Assembly (NCBI GenBank): GCA_963697355.1 | Contig: CAVONV010000034.1 | Location: forward strand, 238,046 to 302,045 | Reading direction: 5' to 3' | DNA from: CAVONV01 sp963697355 | GTDB taxonomy: Bacteria > Acidobacteriota > Vicinamibacteria > Marinacidobacterales > DATDRI01 | Length of the DNA: 64,000 nt | In this document: piece by piece, positions 9,453-19,438 of the stretch | How the letters are laid out: the number at the start of each line of letters is the position of its first letter | Numbering within the stretch: position 1 is the stretch's first letter | Made by a program: the position numbers and the translations under genes | Notes under the pieces: generated by a model | What the model was told of the DNA's origin: nothing | The model's database searches: none | The model's input: only the letters and a program-made list of their open reading frames with translations

Positions 9453-10444
9453 CGACCGACATCGAACAGCAGACCGAGGTTTTCCAACAGCATTTCCGAC
9501 GGGTCCAAACCGAGATCGGCAAGGTCATCGTCGGCAACGAAGAGATCGTCGAAGGCATCCTGACCAGCCTCTTGGCCAAGGGGCATGTCCTCATGGAAGG
9601 TATTCCCGGATTGGGAAAGACCAAGCTCGTACATACGTTGAGCGATGTTCTACATCTAACGTTCTCTCGCATTCAGTTCACTCCGGATTTGATGCCCGGC
9701 GACATCACCGGTTCCAACGTGGTTCGAGAGAACGAGGTGGGAGACAAGTATTTGGACTTCCAGCCCGGACCTATCTTCGCCAACGTTATTCTTGCCGACG
9801 AGATCAACCGGGCCACACCCAAAACGCAATCCGCCCTTCTCGAGGCGATGCAGGAGAAGAGCGTGACGGTAGGCAAAGTCACCCATCGGCTGGATCTCCC
9901 CTTCTTTGTCCTTGCGACCCAAAATCCCTTGGAGATGGAAGGGACCTATCCGTTGCCCGAAGCGCAGCTCGACCGGTTCTTCTTCAAGCTGAAGGTCGTC
10001 TTTCCCGATGTCGAGAGCCTCCACAAGATTTTGGATCGCACCACCGAGCTCGAGGAGCCCGAGGTTGAATTCGTGCTGGACAAGGATCAAATTCTCGAGT
10101 TGCGAAAGACGGTCCGCGCCGTACCGATAGCTCGACAAGTTCAGGAGTATGCCATTCGGATCACCCTTGCTACTCACCCTGAGTCGACCCACGCCCATGA
10201 GATGACAAAGAAGTATGTCCGTTTCGGCGCCAGCCCTCGAGGAGCTCAAGCGATGGTGCTCGGCGGCAAAGTTAGGGCGCTCCTCGAGAATCGTGTGCAT
10301 GTCTCCTGCGAGGATATTCGTGCCGTGGCGCTTCCCGCTCTCCGTCACCGCGTCTTGTTGAGTTTCGAGGGCGAAGCCGAGCGCATCGACCCGGACCAGA
10401 TCCTGCAGCGCATCGTAGAGACGATGCCGGAACCTACCGAGTAG
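9449..10444 (+). CDS. MoxR-family AAA+ ATPase
   Basis: 331 residues from the ATG that overlaps the upstream stop (ATGA at 9449-9452); a longer frame to 9389 is open but would invade the upstream gene. Walker A is EGIPGLGKTKL, Walker B ADEINRATPKTQSALLEAM, and the sensor-1-like ATQNPLEMEGTYPLPEAQLD is typical of MoxR. MoxR ATPases act as chaperones with VWA-domain partners, and the next genes encode exactly such partners (DUF58 and two VWA proteins). Confidence 0.93.
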   Translation: MTTDIEQQTEVFQQHFRRVQTEIGKVIVGNEEIVEGILTSLLAKGHVLMEGIPGLGKTKLVHTLSDVLHLTFSRIQFTPDLMPGDITGSNVVRENEVGDKYLDFQPGPIFANVILADEINRATPKTQSALLEAMQEKSVTVGKVTHRLDLPFFVLATQNPLEMEGTYPLPEAQLDRFFFKLKVVFPDVESLHKILDRTTELEEPEVEFVLDKDQILELRKTVRAVPIARQVQEYAIRITLATHPESTHAHEMTKKYVRFGASPRGAQAMVLGGKVRALLENRVHVSCEDIRAVALPALRHRVLLSFEGEAERIDPDQILQRIVETMPEPTE

Positions 10445-10475
10445 TCGGAAAGCACCATCCCCTTTCACCAAAGCG

Positions 10476-11366
10476 ATGACGGAAACAGACACACTCTTCG
10501 ACGATGACTTTCTTCAGAAGCTCGAGTATCTGAAGATCGTCTCCAACCGGCTTCTGCCGGGCCATCTCAAAGGGGAGCATCGGTCTCGAAAGACCGGGTC
10601 AGGATTGGAGTTTTCCGATTTTCGACCCTACGTCTCCGGGGATGACACGCGGGCCGTCGACTGGCGCGCCTATCTCCGTCTCGACAAGTTGATTCTCCGT
10701 CTCTTCGAAGAAGAAGCGGACCTGCCCATCTACATCTTCGTCGACTCCAGTCAATCGATGGCCCACGGTACGCCAACGAAGTTCGACTACGCTCGCAAGC
10801 TGGCCGCGGCCCTTTGTTATATCGGGCTCCTCAATCTCGACCGCGTCAGCATTGCCGCCTACGCCGACGGCGTCGGCGAGGAGATGAATCCGTCTCGTGG
10901 GAAGGAACAGATATCTCGGCGTGCCTTCCGCTTCCTCGAGGGCGTTGACACGAGCGGAACAACGAATCTGTTCAAGGCGCTAAAAAGCTTCTTCGGTGTC
11001 CAGCGCCGACGAGGACTCGTTGTCATTGCGTCGGACTTCCTCGACCGCGAAGGCCTCGAGAACGGATTCCGCCTTCTCAGGTATTTCCGTCACGACGTCT
11101 TTGCCATTCATATCGCCAGCACGGAGGAAACCCAGCCCGAGTTGCCGGACGAGGTCCTTCTCGTCGACGCAGAAGACGGAACGTCGGAGCGCGTGAGAGT
11201 TTCTCCCGCGGTTCTCGCCGCCTATGAAGAAGCCTTCGAACAACACTCGAAGCAAGTCGAGTCTCAATGTTTGAAATACGGTTGGGGCTATGCGCTCGCC
11301 ATGACCGAGGTCCCCTTTGAAGATCTCATCCTACAAGTCTTCCGCCAGGATCGGTTCTTGAAATGA
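10476..11366 (+). CDS. DUF58 protein with VWA-like fold
   Basis: 296 residues. The DUF58 signature GSGLEFSDFRPYVSGDD then AVDWRAYLR is near residues 43-68, and a MIDAS-type metal site appears as FVDSSQSMAHG. DUF58 proteins are regular partners of MoxR ATPases. The stop overlaps the ATG of the next gene (ATGA at 11363-11366). The preceding gap is only 31 bp. A role in assembling or activating envelope complexes is inferred from the cluster. Confidence 0.92.
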   Translation: MTETDTLFDDDFLQKLEYLKIVSNRLLPGHLKGEHRSRKTGSGLEFSDFRPYVSGDDTRAVDWRAYLRLDKLILRLFEEEADLPIYIFVDSSQSMAHGTPTKFDYARKLAAALCYIGLLNLDRVSIAAYADGVGEEMNPSRGKEQISRRAFRFLEGVDTSGTTNLFKALKSFFGVQRRRGLVVIASDFLDREGLENGFRLLRYFRHDVFAIHIASTEETQPELPDEVLLVDAEDGTSERVRVSPAVLAAYEEAFEQHSKQVESQCLKYGWGYALAMTEVPFEDLILQVFRQDRFLK

Positions 11367-13150
11367 GCTTTCTGGCGATGTCGACGTGGCAGGCTGTTGC
11401 CGTTGTCGTTCTGACGGCCGCCGCCATCGTGGGACTCTACCTTCTAAAGTCTCCCCCCCGACGCATCCTCGTGTCTTCGACGATGCTGTGGAGTCGTGTC
11501 CTCAAGAGTGAGCGGCGACGCTCGGACCGCCTGCGGTGGTGGTTGTCGTTGCTCCTGGCGCTCGCGATCGGCATCGCCCTGGCCTTGGCATTGGGGCGGC
11601 CGGAATGGGTGGGACGCTCTGGTGTTCCCAGGCGAATCGCCATCATTATCGATAGCTCTCCTTCGATGTTGACCCTTCGCTCGGACGGTAGAACGAGGTG
11701 GGAGCACGCTCGCGATGAAGCACGAGACCTCCTTCGAAGCGGGAGACCAAGCGGTGGCTTTCTCGTTGCCGATACGTCAGGACAAGTGACAACGCCGGCA
11801 TTCGAAGACCTGGAGCAGGCGATCGGTCGCTTGGAAGCGCTCCGCCCTTCTATGAGAACGGAACTGGAAACACCCGAGCTCGCCGTGGGTGATGCTGAGC
11901 TCTCGTTCGTTTCTGACGGCGTCATGATCGATCCCGACAGGATCTCGACGGAGGCGAACATGGTCTCGGTCTTCGAGCTTGCTGACAATGTGGGGATCAC
12001 TCATTTCGAGCCTCGATCCTTGCCGGCTAACCCTTCGCATTACGAGGCCTACCTCGAGGTCCGGAATCACTCCGGCACCACGAAGAACGCTGTCCTTCAA
12101 GTCAGCGGAACCGGATCACAAGGAGCTCGAAGGGAAGTGGAGCTCGAGCCCGGCGAGACAAAAGGTGAAATCTTCGATTTGGGGAGTTTTAGGCGTGGCC
12201 CCGTTCGTGCTGCGGTCACGGCTGGAGGTGACAGCCTGGATGTCGACAACTTCGCATACTCCTATCTGCCGATCCCTTCGAAGAAACACGTTTTGTTGGT
12301 TTCCGCGGGTAATGCTTATTTGGAGACGCTTCTCGAGCTCGATCCAAACGTTGAGCTCGAGCGCTCGACGCCCGAGGAATATACCGGGGGAACCGCTGCG
12401 GACGTCACCTTATTTGATCGGCATGCTCCGCAAACACCGCCCAACCGTCCCTGCATGCTATTCCGCCCTCCTCCGCGCGCCTGGCTCCCTGTGGATGACG
12501 AAGAGATCGCCCAACCAGAGGTTGGAACTTGGGATCGCAACCATCGAGTTCTCGAGAACGTGGTTCTCGAGGACCTCGTCGTCGATCGCGCCGTCCGCGC
12601 CCGTGACACCGAAACGCAACTGCTGGTGGGAAGCTCTGCGGATCCCTTGATTCTGGCGGGAACCGAGCCGAGCAAGTGGCTCCTCTTTACGTTCGCACTC
12701 GAGGACTCGAACCTGCCGTTGCTTCCCGGCTTTCCCATTCTGTTGTCGAACGCGTTGAGCTGGCTGTCGGGAGATCCGATCGTAGTGGCTCGTTCGGCAG
12801 GTACGGTGGAGATCTCGATACCTTCTGCCGTGGTGACAACACTGGAAGGAACGCGAGTGCCTTCTTACGGGATGGAAGAGCGGACCTACTTCGAAACGGA
12901 CGAGCCCGGGCTCTACCTAGCGGCGAACGACAAAGAGCGACTCCATGTCGCCGTGAACCTCAACGGCGACAACGCCGTTGACCCGAACCGCACACACTTC
13001 TCAGAGGACGATTCAAGAGACACGAGTCCCCGCCGAGAGGCATCAAGCGGAAGGTGGGCTTGGAGCCAGGTGTGGATCGGCCTGCTTTTGCTGGCCGTGG
13101 GGCTCTTGATGTTGGAATGGTGGTCCTATCACCGGCGTTGGACGATCTGA
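11363..13150 (+). CDS. BatA-like VWA membrane protein
   Basis: 595 residues. The N-terminus has a helix (AVAVVVLTAAAIVGLYLL) and a second one after the basic loop (WWLSLLLALAIGIALALAL), as in BatA/aerotolerance proteins. The VWA domain follows with the MIDAS motif IIDSSPSMLT. The middle is an extracytoplasmic beta-rich region, and a single helix (VWIGLLLLAVGLLMLEWW) closes the protein. It overlaps the DUF58 gene by 4 bases and touches the next ORF (TGA then ATG). Expected to face the periplasm and to be worked on by the MoxR protein. Confidence 0.87.
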   Translation: MSFLAMSTWQAVAVVVLTAAAIVGLYLLKSPPRRILVSSTMLWSRVLKSERRRSDRLRWWLSLLLALAIGIALALALGRPEWVGRSGVPRRIAIIIDSSPSMLTLRSDGRTRWEHARDEARDLLRSGRPSGGFLVADTSGQVTTPAFEDLEQAIGRLEALRPSMRTELETPELAVGDAELSFVSDGVMIDPDRISTEANMVSVFELADNVGITHFEPRSLPANPSHYEAYLEVRNHSGTTKNAVLQVSGTGSQGARREVELEPGETKGEIFDLGSFRRGPVRAAVTAGGDSLDVDNFAYSYLPIPSKKHVLLVSAGNAYLETLLELDPNVELERSTPEEYTGGTAADVTLFDRHAPQTPPNRPCMLFRPPPRAWLPVDDEEIAQPEVGTWDRNHRVLENVVLEDLVVDRAVRARDTETQLLVGSSADPLILAGTEPSKWLLFTFALEDSNLPLLPGFPILLSNALSWLSGDPIVVARSAGTVEISIPSAVVTTLEGTRVPSYGMEERTYFETDEPGLYLAANDKERLHVAVNLNGDNAVDPNRTHFSEDDSRDTSPRREASSGRWAWSQVWIGLLLLAVGLLMLEWWSYHRRWTI

Positions 13151-15754
13151 ATGCTCACCGTTAATCATTACTGGCCGCTCGTGTTACTTCTCGGCCTCCC
13201 ATTCCTGTGGAGTATGCGAAGGGCTAGTGCGGTTCAGCTCAGCGTGGCGCAGATCAAGAGCCTCGCGATCATTCGATCGGCCGTGCTGGTCCTCTTGGTC
13301 CTCGCCCTGATGAGGCCGATCTGGAACCGATCGGGGACCTGGGTCTCGGTCGTCTTCGCTCTCGACGTGTCTGAGAGCATCTCGCCTGAGTTTCTCAAGT
13401 CCGCTCTCGATTGGCTGGAGGAAGCGACGGAGGCGGAACCCTCCGCCCGCCATCGATATATCGCTTTCGCCGAGCAAGCCAAAGTGGTCGAGAGCCTCGC
13501 CGAGCTCCGCACCCTCCCCGTTTCGAAAAACCGCAACGGTCACGCTTCCACGAGTGCCGTCCAGCAGGGAAGTACCCGTATCGAACGAGCCGTGACGACG
13601 GCGCTCCAGGCCTTCTCACCTCACAGCCTCCGGCGCTTGGTATTGGTGACGGACGGTCGTGAGACCGACGGCGACGTGACGCGCAGTTTGTGGCGAGCAC
13701 GCCGGGAGGGCGTGCGGGTGTTCACTGTGCCGGCCGATACCAGGAGTGAAGGAGACGTTTGGATCGAGAGCATCGAGACGTCGGATGAATTGAGATCCGG
13801 CGCGCCCGTCGAGCTCGAGGTCAACATTTTCAGCCGATCGCCGCTGGATGGGGATCTCGTTTTGAGCACGGCCAACCAGACCACGCCGCTCAGCGTTCAA
13901 TCCGTTCATTTGGAGAAAGGCAAGAATCAATTGGTCGTTCGTGCTCGTGTGGAAGAGGAGGGGTTGGTTCCACTCGAGGCGACGTTCGATGCAAGTGGCC
14001 TCCGCGCCGAGCGCTTCGTTGAACCTCTTTGGGTGGGACGGAGTCAACGCGTCCTTCTCGTGGAACGAAGCACCGAAAATGCGCGTTTTTTGGCGGAGGT
14101 CCTCGAAGGCGAGGGAATGAAGGTCGATAGGGGCGAGGCGGCGCGCCTTCCCGATGGAGAACAACTCGACAGGTACGACGCCGTGATATTGAGCGATGTC
14201 CCGTCGGACCAGTTGGACGAGATCAAGATGCGGAATCTCGAGCGCTACGTCCGCGAAGGAGGTGGCCTCGTCTTCATCGCGGGAGAGACGAGCTTCGGTG
14301 ATTCGGGCTACGCGGAAACGCCGCTCGAGGAGGCGCTTCCCATTCGCTTTCAAGTCGAGGAGAAACGAAAGGAAGTCGCCCTCGTCATTGTTTTGGACAA
14401 GTCCTACAGCATGGAAGGCGAAAAGATCGAGCTGGCCAAGGAAGCGACGAAGGCGGCCCTGGATCTTTTGGAGGAGACGCACTTCTTCAGTGTGGTCACT
14501 TTCGATTGGTATCCGCGCGTGACGATTGCCCTGCAGTTGGCAAAGGACAAGGAGCGAATGAGGGAGAGCATCTCCGAGATTGGCGCTTCGTCCCCCACGC
14601 GAATCTACCCGGCGCTCGAAAAAGCCTACGAGCAGCTGGCCGAGAACGAAGCGAAGGTCAAGCACATCATTCTTCTGTCCGACGGAAAATCCCAGCCCGA
14701 TGATTTCGAGACCCTGGTCACGCGAATGGCCAAGGAAGAAATATCGGTTTCTACGGTGGCGGTGGGGGACGAGGCCGACCGCGAGCTTCTCGCACAAATT
14801 GCGAAATGGGGTAATGGCCGCGACTACTTCATCAAAGAGGCCGCCCGGGTTCCTGAGATCTTTATCAAGGAGACCCAGATTGCTACGGAAAAAACACTCG
14901 TCGAGGAGCCGTTTCGTCCGGTCGTCAGAAGACGAGTGGAATCCTTGCAGGGAATCGACTTCGAGGAGGCTCCTGAGCTCAGAGGGTTCGTCAGCACTCG
15001 AGCTAAAGAGACGGCCGATGTGCTCCTTGGGTCCGCCTCAGAGGCCGAAGCACCGCCGATCCTCGCTCGCTGGCACTACGGTCAGGGTAAAGCCATGGCT
15101 TTTACCTCGGATGCTAAGAACCGCTGGGCCAACCTTTGGCTGGATTGGGAAGGTTTCGGAAGGTTTTGGGCTCAGCAAGTCCGGGAGACCCTTCGTCGTC
15201 ACGAGCGGAATGAGCTCGACTTCGAGGTCGAGCGAACCGGGGATGAGGTCGTCGTGACACTCGAGGCGATCGACGAAGAGGGTCGTTACCGCAACCGTCT
15301 ACACGTCGATGTCGAAATGACGGGGTCCGAGGGAGAGCGCAGTCGGACCAAGCTCGGACAGGTGGCGCCTGGAGTCTACGAGGCGCGGTTCAAGGTCGCT
15401 GCCTCGCAAGACGCACCTTACGTTTTTCGCTGGCTGGCTCCGGAATTGGAAGGCGAGGATCTAACCCGTGCGCAAGGGGTTTTCTTCCCCTACCCGGACG
15501 AAGAACGATTCTACCCACCCGACACAGATCTCTTGAAGACACTGAGTGATCTCACCGGAGGAAAGTACGACCCAGAGATCAGCGACATCTACGCTCCTTA
15601 TGACGATCGAACGACCCGCCCCACACCGCTCACTCCTTTTCTGATAGGCCTAGCCCTATTGCTCTACATCTTCGATGTCGCCATGCGACGAGCCCCTTGG
15701 CTTTGGAGCCGCTTCGTCAATTCTGGTGTAACACCGAAAACCATTACGAAATAA
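13151..15754 (+). CDS. Large membrane protein with two VWA domains and a glutamine-amidotransferase-like insert
   Basis: 867 residues. Helices lie near residues 8-20 and 35-53. The first VWA domain starts at VVFALDVSESIS (DxSxS) and the second at VIVLDKSYSMEGEK (about residue 413). Between them sits a Rossmann-like segment of the glutamine-amidotransferase/ThuA type (YVREGGGLVFIAGETSFG). A C-terminal helix (PFLIGLALLLYIFDVAM) anchors the end. The ATG follows the previous stop directly. Proteins of this build are found with MoxR clusters; the function is not established. Confidence 0.85.
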   Translation: MLTVNHYWPLVLLLGLPFLWSMRRASAVQLSVAQIKSLAIIRSAVLVLLVLALMRPIWNRSGTWVSVVFALDVSESISPEFLKSALDWLEEATEAEPSARHRYIAFAEQAKVVESLAELRTLPVSKNRNGHASTSAVQQGSTRIERAVTTALQAFSPHSLRRLVLVTDGRETDGDVTRSLWRARREGVRVFTVPADTRSEGDVWIESIETSDELRSGAPVELEVNIFSRSPLDGDLVLSTANQTTPLSVQSVHLEKGKNQLVVRARVEEEGLVPLEATFDASGLRAERFVEPLWVGRSQRVLLVERSTENARFLAEVLEGEGMKVDRGEAARLPDGEQLDRYDAVILSDVPSDQLDEIKMRNLERYVREGGGLVFIAGETSFGDSGYAETPLEEALPIRFQVEEKRKEVALVIVLDKSYSMEGEKIELAKEATKAALDLLEETHFFSVVTFDWYPRVTIALQLAKDKERMRESISEIGASSPTRIYPALEKAYEQLAENEAKVKHIILLSDGKSQPDDFETLVTRMAKEEISVSTVAVGDEADRELLAQIAKWGNGRDYFIKEAARVPEIFIKETQIATEKTLVEEPFRPVVRRRVESLQGIDFEEAPELRGFVSTRAKETADVLLGSASEAEAPPILARWHYGQGKAMAFTSDAKNRWANLWLDWEGFGRFWAQQVRETLRRHERNELDFEVERTGDEVVVTLEAIDEEGRYRNRLHVDVEMTGSEGERSRTKLGQVAPGVYEARFKVAASQDAPYVFRWLAPELEGEDLTRAQGVFFPYPDEERFYPPDTDLLKTLSDLTGGKYDPEISDIYAPYDDRTTRPTPLTPFLIGLALLLYIFDVAMRRAPWLWSRFVNSGVTPKTITK

Positions 15755-15763
15755 CGACTTACA

Positions 15764-15797
15764 TATAATTTGCGCAAATCGGGAATCCAATTCCCGA
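15764..15797. promoter_or_regulatory. Promoter with palindromes before DUF4143 ATPase 2
   Basis: A perfect TATAAT (15764-15769) overlaps the 12-bp palindrome ATTTGCGCAAAT (15768-15779). This is followed at once by TCGGGAAT-CCA-ATTCCCGA (15779-15797), an 8-bp inverted repeat with a 3-bp loop. The start codon is about 30 bp further on. The layout fits a repressor or autoregulatory site over the -10 box. The -35 region is weak. Confidence 0.5.
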
Positions 15798-15823
15798 CTT
15801 GCACGATTATGTGATAACTTATT

Positions 15824-17068
15824 GTGATGGAGGGGATTAGTTACCACAGAAGGACGCTGGGAGGAGTGCTTTCCAGAGCGTCGAAGCAGTTTCCTGCTGT
15901 CATCGTGACTGGACCACGGCAGTCAGGTAAGACCACATTGGTGCGACATCACTTTGGCGAGTCCCACAACTACTGCTCATTGGACGAACCAGCATTGCGC
16001 GATCTTGCGACGACTGATCCTAAGTTGCTGTTGTCGCGATTCCAGCCCCCTTTGATATTGGACGAAATCCAGTACAGCCCGGACCTGCTTCACTACGTCA
16101 AGCTCGATATCGATGCGCACCGAGGCGAAAAAGGCAGGTACGTGATCACGGGGTCTCAAGCATTCCCGTTGATGCGCAATGTAACAGAATCGCTCGCTGG
16201 TCGAGCGGCCGTTTTGTCACTTCAATCAATGTCAATTGCAGAAGTAGAGGGGCGGCCGCATTCGAACAGGGACTGGAAGGACATTCTAGAGCAGAGCGGC
16301 ACTTCCGATGACGGTTGGCAAGCTCCTTCGGTGGACGAGATGGCTCGTTGGTTACTCCGGGGCGGTTTCCCGGAGCTCGCACTCAACTTAGAGGTTGAGC
16401 GTCATCTTTGGCAATCTGGGTATATGCAGACCTATCTCGAGCGTGACGTGAGGACGTTGAGGTCCGTTGGAGAACTCAGAGACTTTCAGAGATTCCTGTT
16501 CGCGCTGGCAGCGAGGACGGGGAATCCCGTCAACTACACCGACCTCGGCCGCGACCTGGGAGTTACAGGCAAGACTGTCAAGGCATGGCTCTCCGTACTG
16601 GAAGCCAGTAGTCAGGTGATGACCCTCTCGCCCTACTTCAGCAATGTTGGAAAGCGGCTCGTGAAGCGACCAAAGAACTACTTTCTGGATACTGGCATGC
16701 TTGGCTATCTGCTCGGCCTCGAATCTCCACAGCAAGTGTTGAGGGGAATAGGTGCCGGCGGAGTGTTTGAGGCAGCGGTTTTGGGACAGCTTTATCGGCT
16801 ATTGATTCATAGGGGAATCGAACCGCGACTCTACTTTTGGCAGACGTCTGGGGGACACGAAGTCGACTTCATTATCGAACAAGGCGGCGCGCTCATTCCA
16901 ATCGAGGCCAAGATGACAGCCACGCCCAATCCGCGACATGCGGCGGGAATCGAAAAGCTCCAAAAGATGTTGGGCCAGAAAGTGGGCAAGGGACTGGTCG
17001 TTTGTCTCTGTCAAGAGCGCTTTCCGCTTACCAGGAATGTGGATGCGATACCTTTTGGCTCGTTTTGA
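15824..17068 (+). CDS. AAA+ ATPase with DUF4143 C-terminal region (paralogue 2 of 3)
   Basis: 414 residues from GTG 15824; an ATG follows directly at 15827 and may be the true start. Walker A is GPRQSGKTT, Walker B LILDEIQYSPD, and the sensor segment is ITGSQAFPLM. An HTH-like stretch (LGVTGKTVKAWLSVLEAS) lies near residue 248. The C-terminal nuclease-like signature is GGHEVDFIIEQG followed by IEAKMT. It is more distant from the other two copies than they are from each other. It sits between two unrelated operons with its own A/T-rich palindromic promoter, which suggests an independent, possibly acquired, unit. Confidence 0.87.
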   Translation: MMEGISYHRRTLGGVLSRASKQFPAVIVTGPRQSGKTTLVRHHFGESHNYCSLDEPALRDLATTDPKLLLSRFQPPLILDEIQYSPDLLHYVKLDIDAHRGEKGRYVITGSQAFPLMRNVTESLAGRAAVLSLQSMSIAEVEGRPHSNRDWKDILEQSGTSDDGWQAPSVDEMARWLLRGGFPELALNLEVERHLWQSGYMQTYLERDVRTLRSVGELRDFQRFLFALAARTGNPVNYTDLGRDLGVTGKTVKAWLSVLEASSQVMTLSPYFSNVGKRLVKRPKNYFLDTGMLGYLLGLESPQQVLRGIGAGGVFEAAVLGQLYRLLIHRGIEPRLYFWQTSGGHEVDFIIEQGGALIPIEAKMTATPNPRHAAGIEKLQKMLGQKVGKGLVVCLCQERFPLTRNVDAIPFGSF

Positions 17069-17221
17069 GGTGGCACCAAAAGAAAACAGTTGCGCGCCAG
17101 CAAACAGGACATAGAAACCGGCCCCGCTCTTGTATTTCAAGGGGTTACGAGAGACGATGGTGGCCTTGATTTTGCGGCTCTAGTGGAAGCTAGGTCAGCC
17201 GGCGGAGGGAGTCACCGAGTT

Positions 17222-18337
17222 GTGAAAGCCGCGCTCCTCGTTATCGGGCTTCTGTGCGTCCTTGCATTCGCACCCGGAACAAACGCTTCTGAGCAAAACG
17301 GCCAAGCTACGTCCACCCAAGAACCTCCCGTTTTTCGACGCACCGTCGACATGGTCTTGGTCGACGTGATCGTGACGGACGAGAAAGGACGCGCCGTTCC
17401 CGGGTTGATGCAAAGTGACTTCGTCATCACCGAGGACGGACGTCGACAATCCATAGAGTCCTTTGAGGAGTTCCAAACCACGGATGTGGAGGGCGAGATC
17501 AACTTCTCCGGCGAATCATCGACGTCACCGACCGCCGCCGCACGGTTCTTCACCCTTGTGGTGGACGACATCCATATCACGCCACACCCACCGGCCATTC
17601 TGCGTGCAAGAGCGGCAGCGGCGGCACTCGTGGAAGCGGCATCAGATGGCGACCAAATGATGCTCGTGTCGCCAGGGGCCGGTCTCATCACTCTCGAGTC
17701 CCTTCCCGAAGGAAGGCCGCGACTGCTGGAGCTCTGTGAAAAGATCGAAGGCCTGTGGACCGTCTGCAATCCGGCGGAGATGCGTCGAAGGAAATACTGG
17801 TTCCTCGACAACTTCGGCTTCGCCATCGAAAAAACCGCCGAGGTCGAAGGCCCAAAGGGTCTCGTCCTCATCTCCCGCGGATTCAATTACGTGAGCCAAT
17901 CACTCATCAAAGACAGCGCGGAATACCATCGACTTACGGATCTGTCGCTTCTCGCAAACGCGCCCATATTCTTCGTGAACGTGGGTGGATTGAAATCGCC
18001 CATAGAGTCCGATCCGAGCCGGCCGGATAGTCCTTACAAGGATAGAGGACTTTCGACCTATATCGGAGATGACCGGAATCGATTCATCAACATCATGGAC
18101 ACGCTCGCATCCGATACCGGAGGCTTCACCATACACAATACCAACGCTCCCGAAAAGGAAATGCACCGCATCGTGCGGGAGTCCAGCGTCTATTACCAGC
18201 TTGGGTACTACCCAGAGAACAAAGACGCTGACGGCAAGTTCCGCAAGATCAGAGTGAAGGTCAATCGGAAGGGCCTCAAAGTCCGAGCGAGGAAGGGCTA
18301 CTTCGCACCCCTTGAGGAAGAGCTACCGGCGAAGTGA
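17222..18337 (+). CDS. Exported VWFA-related protein (Acidobacterial type)
   Basis: 371 residues from GTG 17222, which has GGAGGGAG ten bases upstream and begins a clear signal peptide (KAALLVIGLLCVLAFAPGTNA). The mature start FRRTVDMVLVDVIVTDEKG then LMQSDFVITEDGRRQSIESF is the classic opening of VWFA-related acidobacterial proteins. The MIDAS region is weak here (VVDDIHITPHPP in place of DxSxS), so metal binding is doubtful. It ends in YYQLGYYPENKDADGKFR and RKGYFAP, a typical tail. It leads a trio with a TPR protein and another VWFA-related protein. Confidence 0.83.
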   Translation: MKAALLVIGLLCVLAFAPGTNASEQNGQATSTQEPPVFRRTVDMVLVDVIVTDEKGRAVPGLMQSDFVITEDGRRQSIESFEEFQTTDVEGEINFSGESSTSPTAAARFFTLVVDDIHITPHPPAILRARAAAAALVEAASDGDQMMLVSPGAGLITLESLPEGRPRLLELCEKIEGLWTVCNPAEMRRRKYWFLDNFGFAIEKTAEVEGPKGLVLISRGFNYVSQSLIKDSAEYHRLTDLSLLANAPIFFVNVGGLKSPIESDPSRPDSPYKDRGLSTYIGDDRNRFINIMDTLASDTGGFTIHNTNAPEKEMHRIVRESSVYYQLGYYPENKDADGKFRKIRVKVNRKGLKVRARKGYFAPLEEELPAK

Positions 18338-18361
18338 GTCTTGAGAAATAGGGACGTAGTT

Positions 18362-19438
18362 GTGTCAAAGACGATGATGGTCGCTCTGTTCTGTTTTCTC
18401 TGGTTGTGGTGCCCTTTTCTCTCCGCTCAACCGGACACCAGCGCCGACTGCCGGGTGATGTTAGATTCCCGGCAACAATTGGCTAGAGACTATTTCGAGG
18501 CCGTCACCCTCTATCGGCAGGGTGACCACCCCGCGGCGACGGATGAGCTACTTCGCACCTCTTCCGAGACTATAGAAGAAACCATCGATGAGCTCGAGGA
18601 TGTGTTGAAGAGCTCCAATTCGTCTCTAGGTGATTCGTGCCTTCAAGCGGCGGCAATGATGCATTCAGAAATCGAGATGCTCTACGCCGTGAAGCAGAAC
18701 TGGGAGACCTCGAAACTTCATCATGAATCGGGGCTGAAGGTTGTCGAGCTCATGAGCGACGCCGAAATCCGGGAGCGATTTCGTCGAGACTGGCTGTTGT
18801 CGCTCGCCTACTTCTACCAGACCATGACGGTTTATGAAGGCGAAATCTCGAGCTACGCATCGGCGATGACCCATTTCAACGAGGCCGTCGAACGGTTCGG
18901 CGGTGACGCCGAAGTTCTGATTGCCGCCGGGACGATGTACGAGCTGAGCGGTTCACTCTTGGACAACGACGCGATGAAGGAGGCGGAAGAGCTTTACCGC
19001 CGGGCCATCGCGCTCGAGCCGGGCTCTGCCTTCGCGCTGGTGAGACTTGGAAGAGTCCTAGAGAAACGTCGGCAGTATGAAGCGTCAGAGACAGCGTTGA
19101 GGAAGGCCGTCCGGTTGGAGGTCGATCCGATCTCGAGCTACATGGCCTACTTGCTCTTAGGAGGTCTTGCGGAAAGGAATGGAAACCAGGAAGAGGCGAT
19201 CCAAAGCTATGAAATCGCCGTCGAGATGAAGCCGAAGTGGCAGGTCGCATACATGGCTCTAGGCCACGCCCTTGATCAAGCCGGCCGCCGGAAAAAAGCC
19301 AGGGAAGTTGTTTCTGCCGCCATCGAGATGCAAGCCGACTCACCGGAGGAGCTCGATGGATGGTGGGCCTATGAACGAGGCCTTGCGGACCGCCTGGAGC
19401 CGCTTTGGAGTCGAATGCGTCGGGAGGTCGCGTTTTGA
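18362..19438 (+). CDS. Exported TPR-repeat protein
   Basis: GTG 18362 gives a signal peptide (MMVALFCFLWLWCPFLSAQ); a TTG at 18341 is also possible. The C-terminal half has at least three TPR units (AEELYRRAIALEPGSAFALV; ASETALRKAVRLE; AIQSYEIAVEMKPKWQVAYM). The N-terminal half is helical without a recognised family. The stop overlaps the ATG of the next gene (TGATG), so it is translationally linked to the second VWFA-related protein. A scaffold role beside the VWFA proteins is inferred. Confidence 0.78.
   Translation: MSKTMMVALFCFLWLWCPFLSAQPDTSADCRVMLDSRQQLARDYFEAVTLYRQGDHPAATDELLRTSSETIEETIDELEDVLKSSNSSLGDSCLQAAAMMHSEIEMLYAVKQNWETSKLHHESGLKVVELMSDAEIRERFRRDWLLSLAYFYQTMTVYEGEISSYASAMTHFNEAVERFGGDAEVLIAAGTMYELSGSLLDNDAMKEAEELYRRAIALEPGSAFALVRLGRVLEKRRQYEASETALRKAVRLEVDPISSYMAYLLLGGLAERNGNQEEAIQSYEIAVEMKPKWQVAYMALGHALDQAGRRKKAREVVSAAIEMQADSPEELDGWWAYERGLADRLEPLWSRMRREVAF

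Noticed and set aside
13616..14797. Long open frame antisense to the double-VWA gene.
   Set aside because: Same cause: codon-bias shadow of a well-supported gene.
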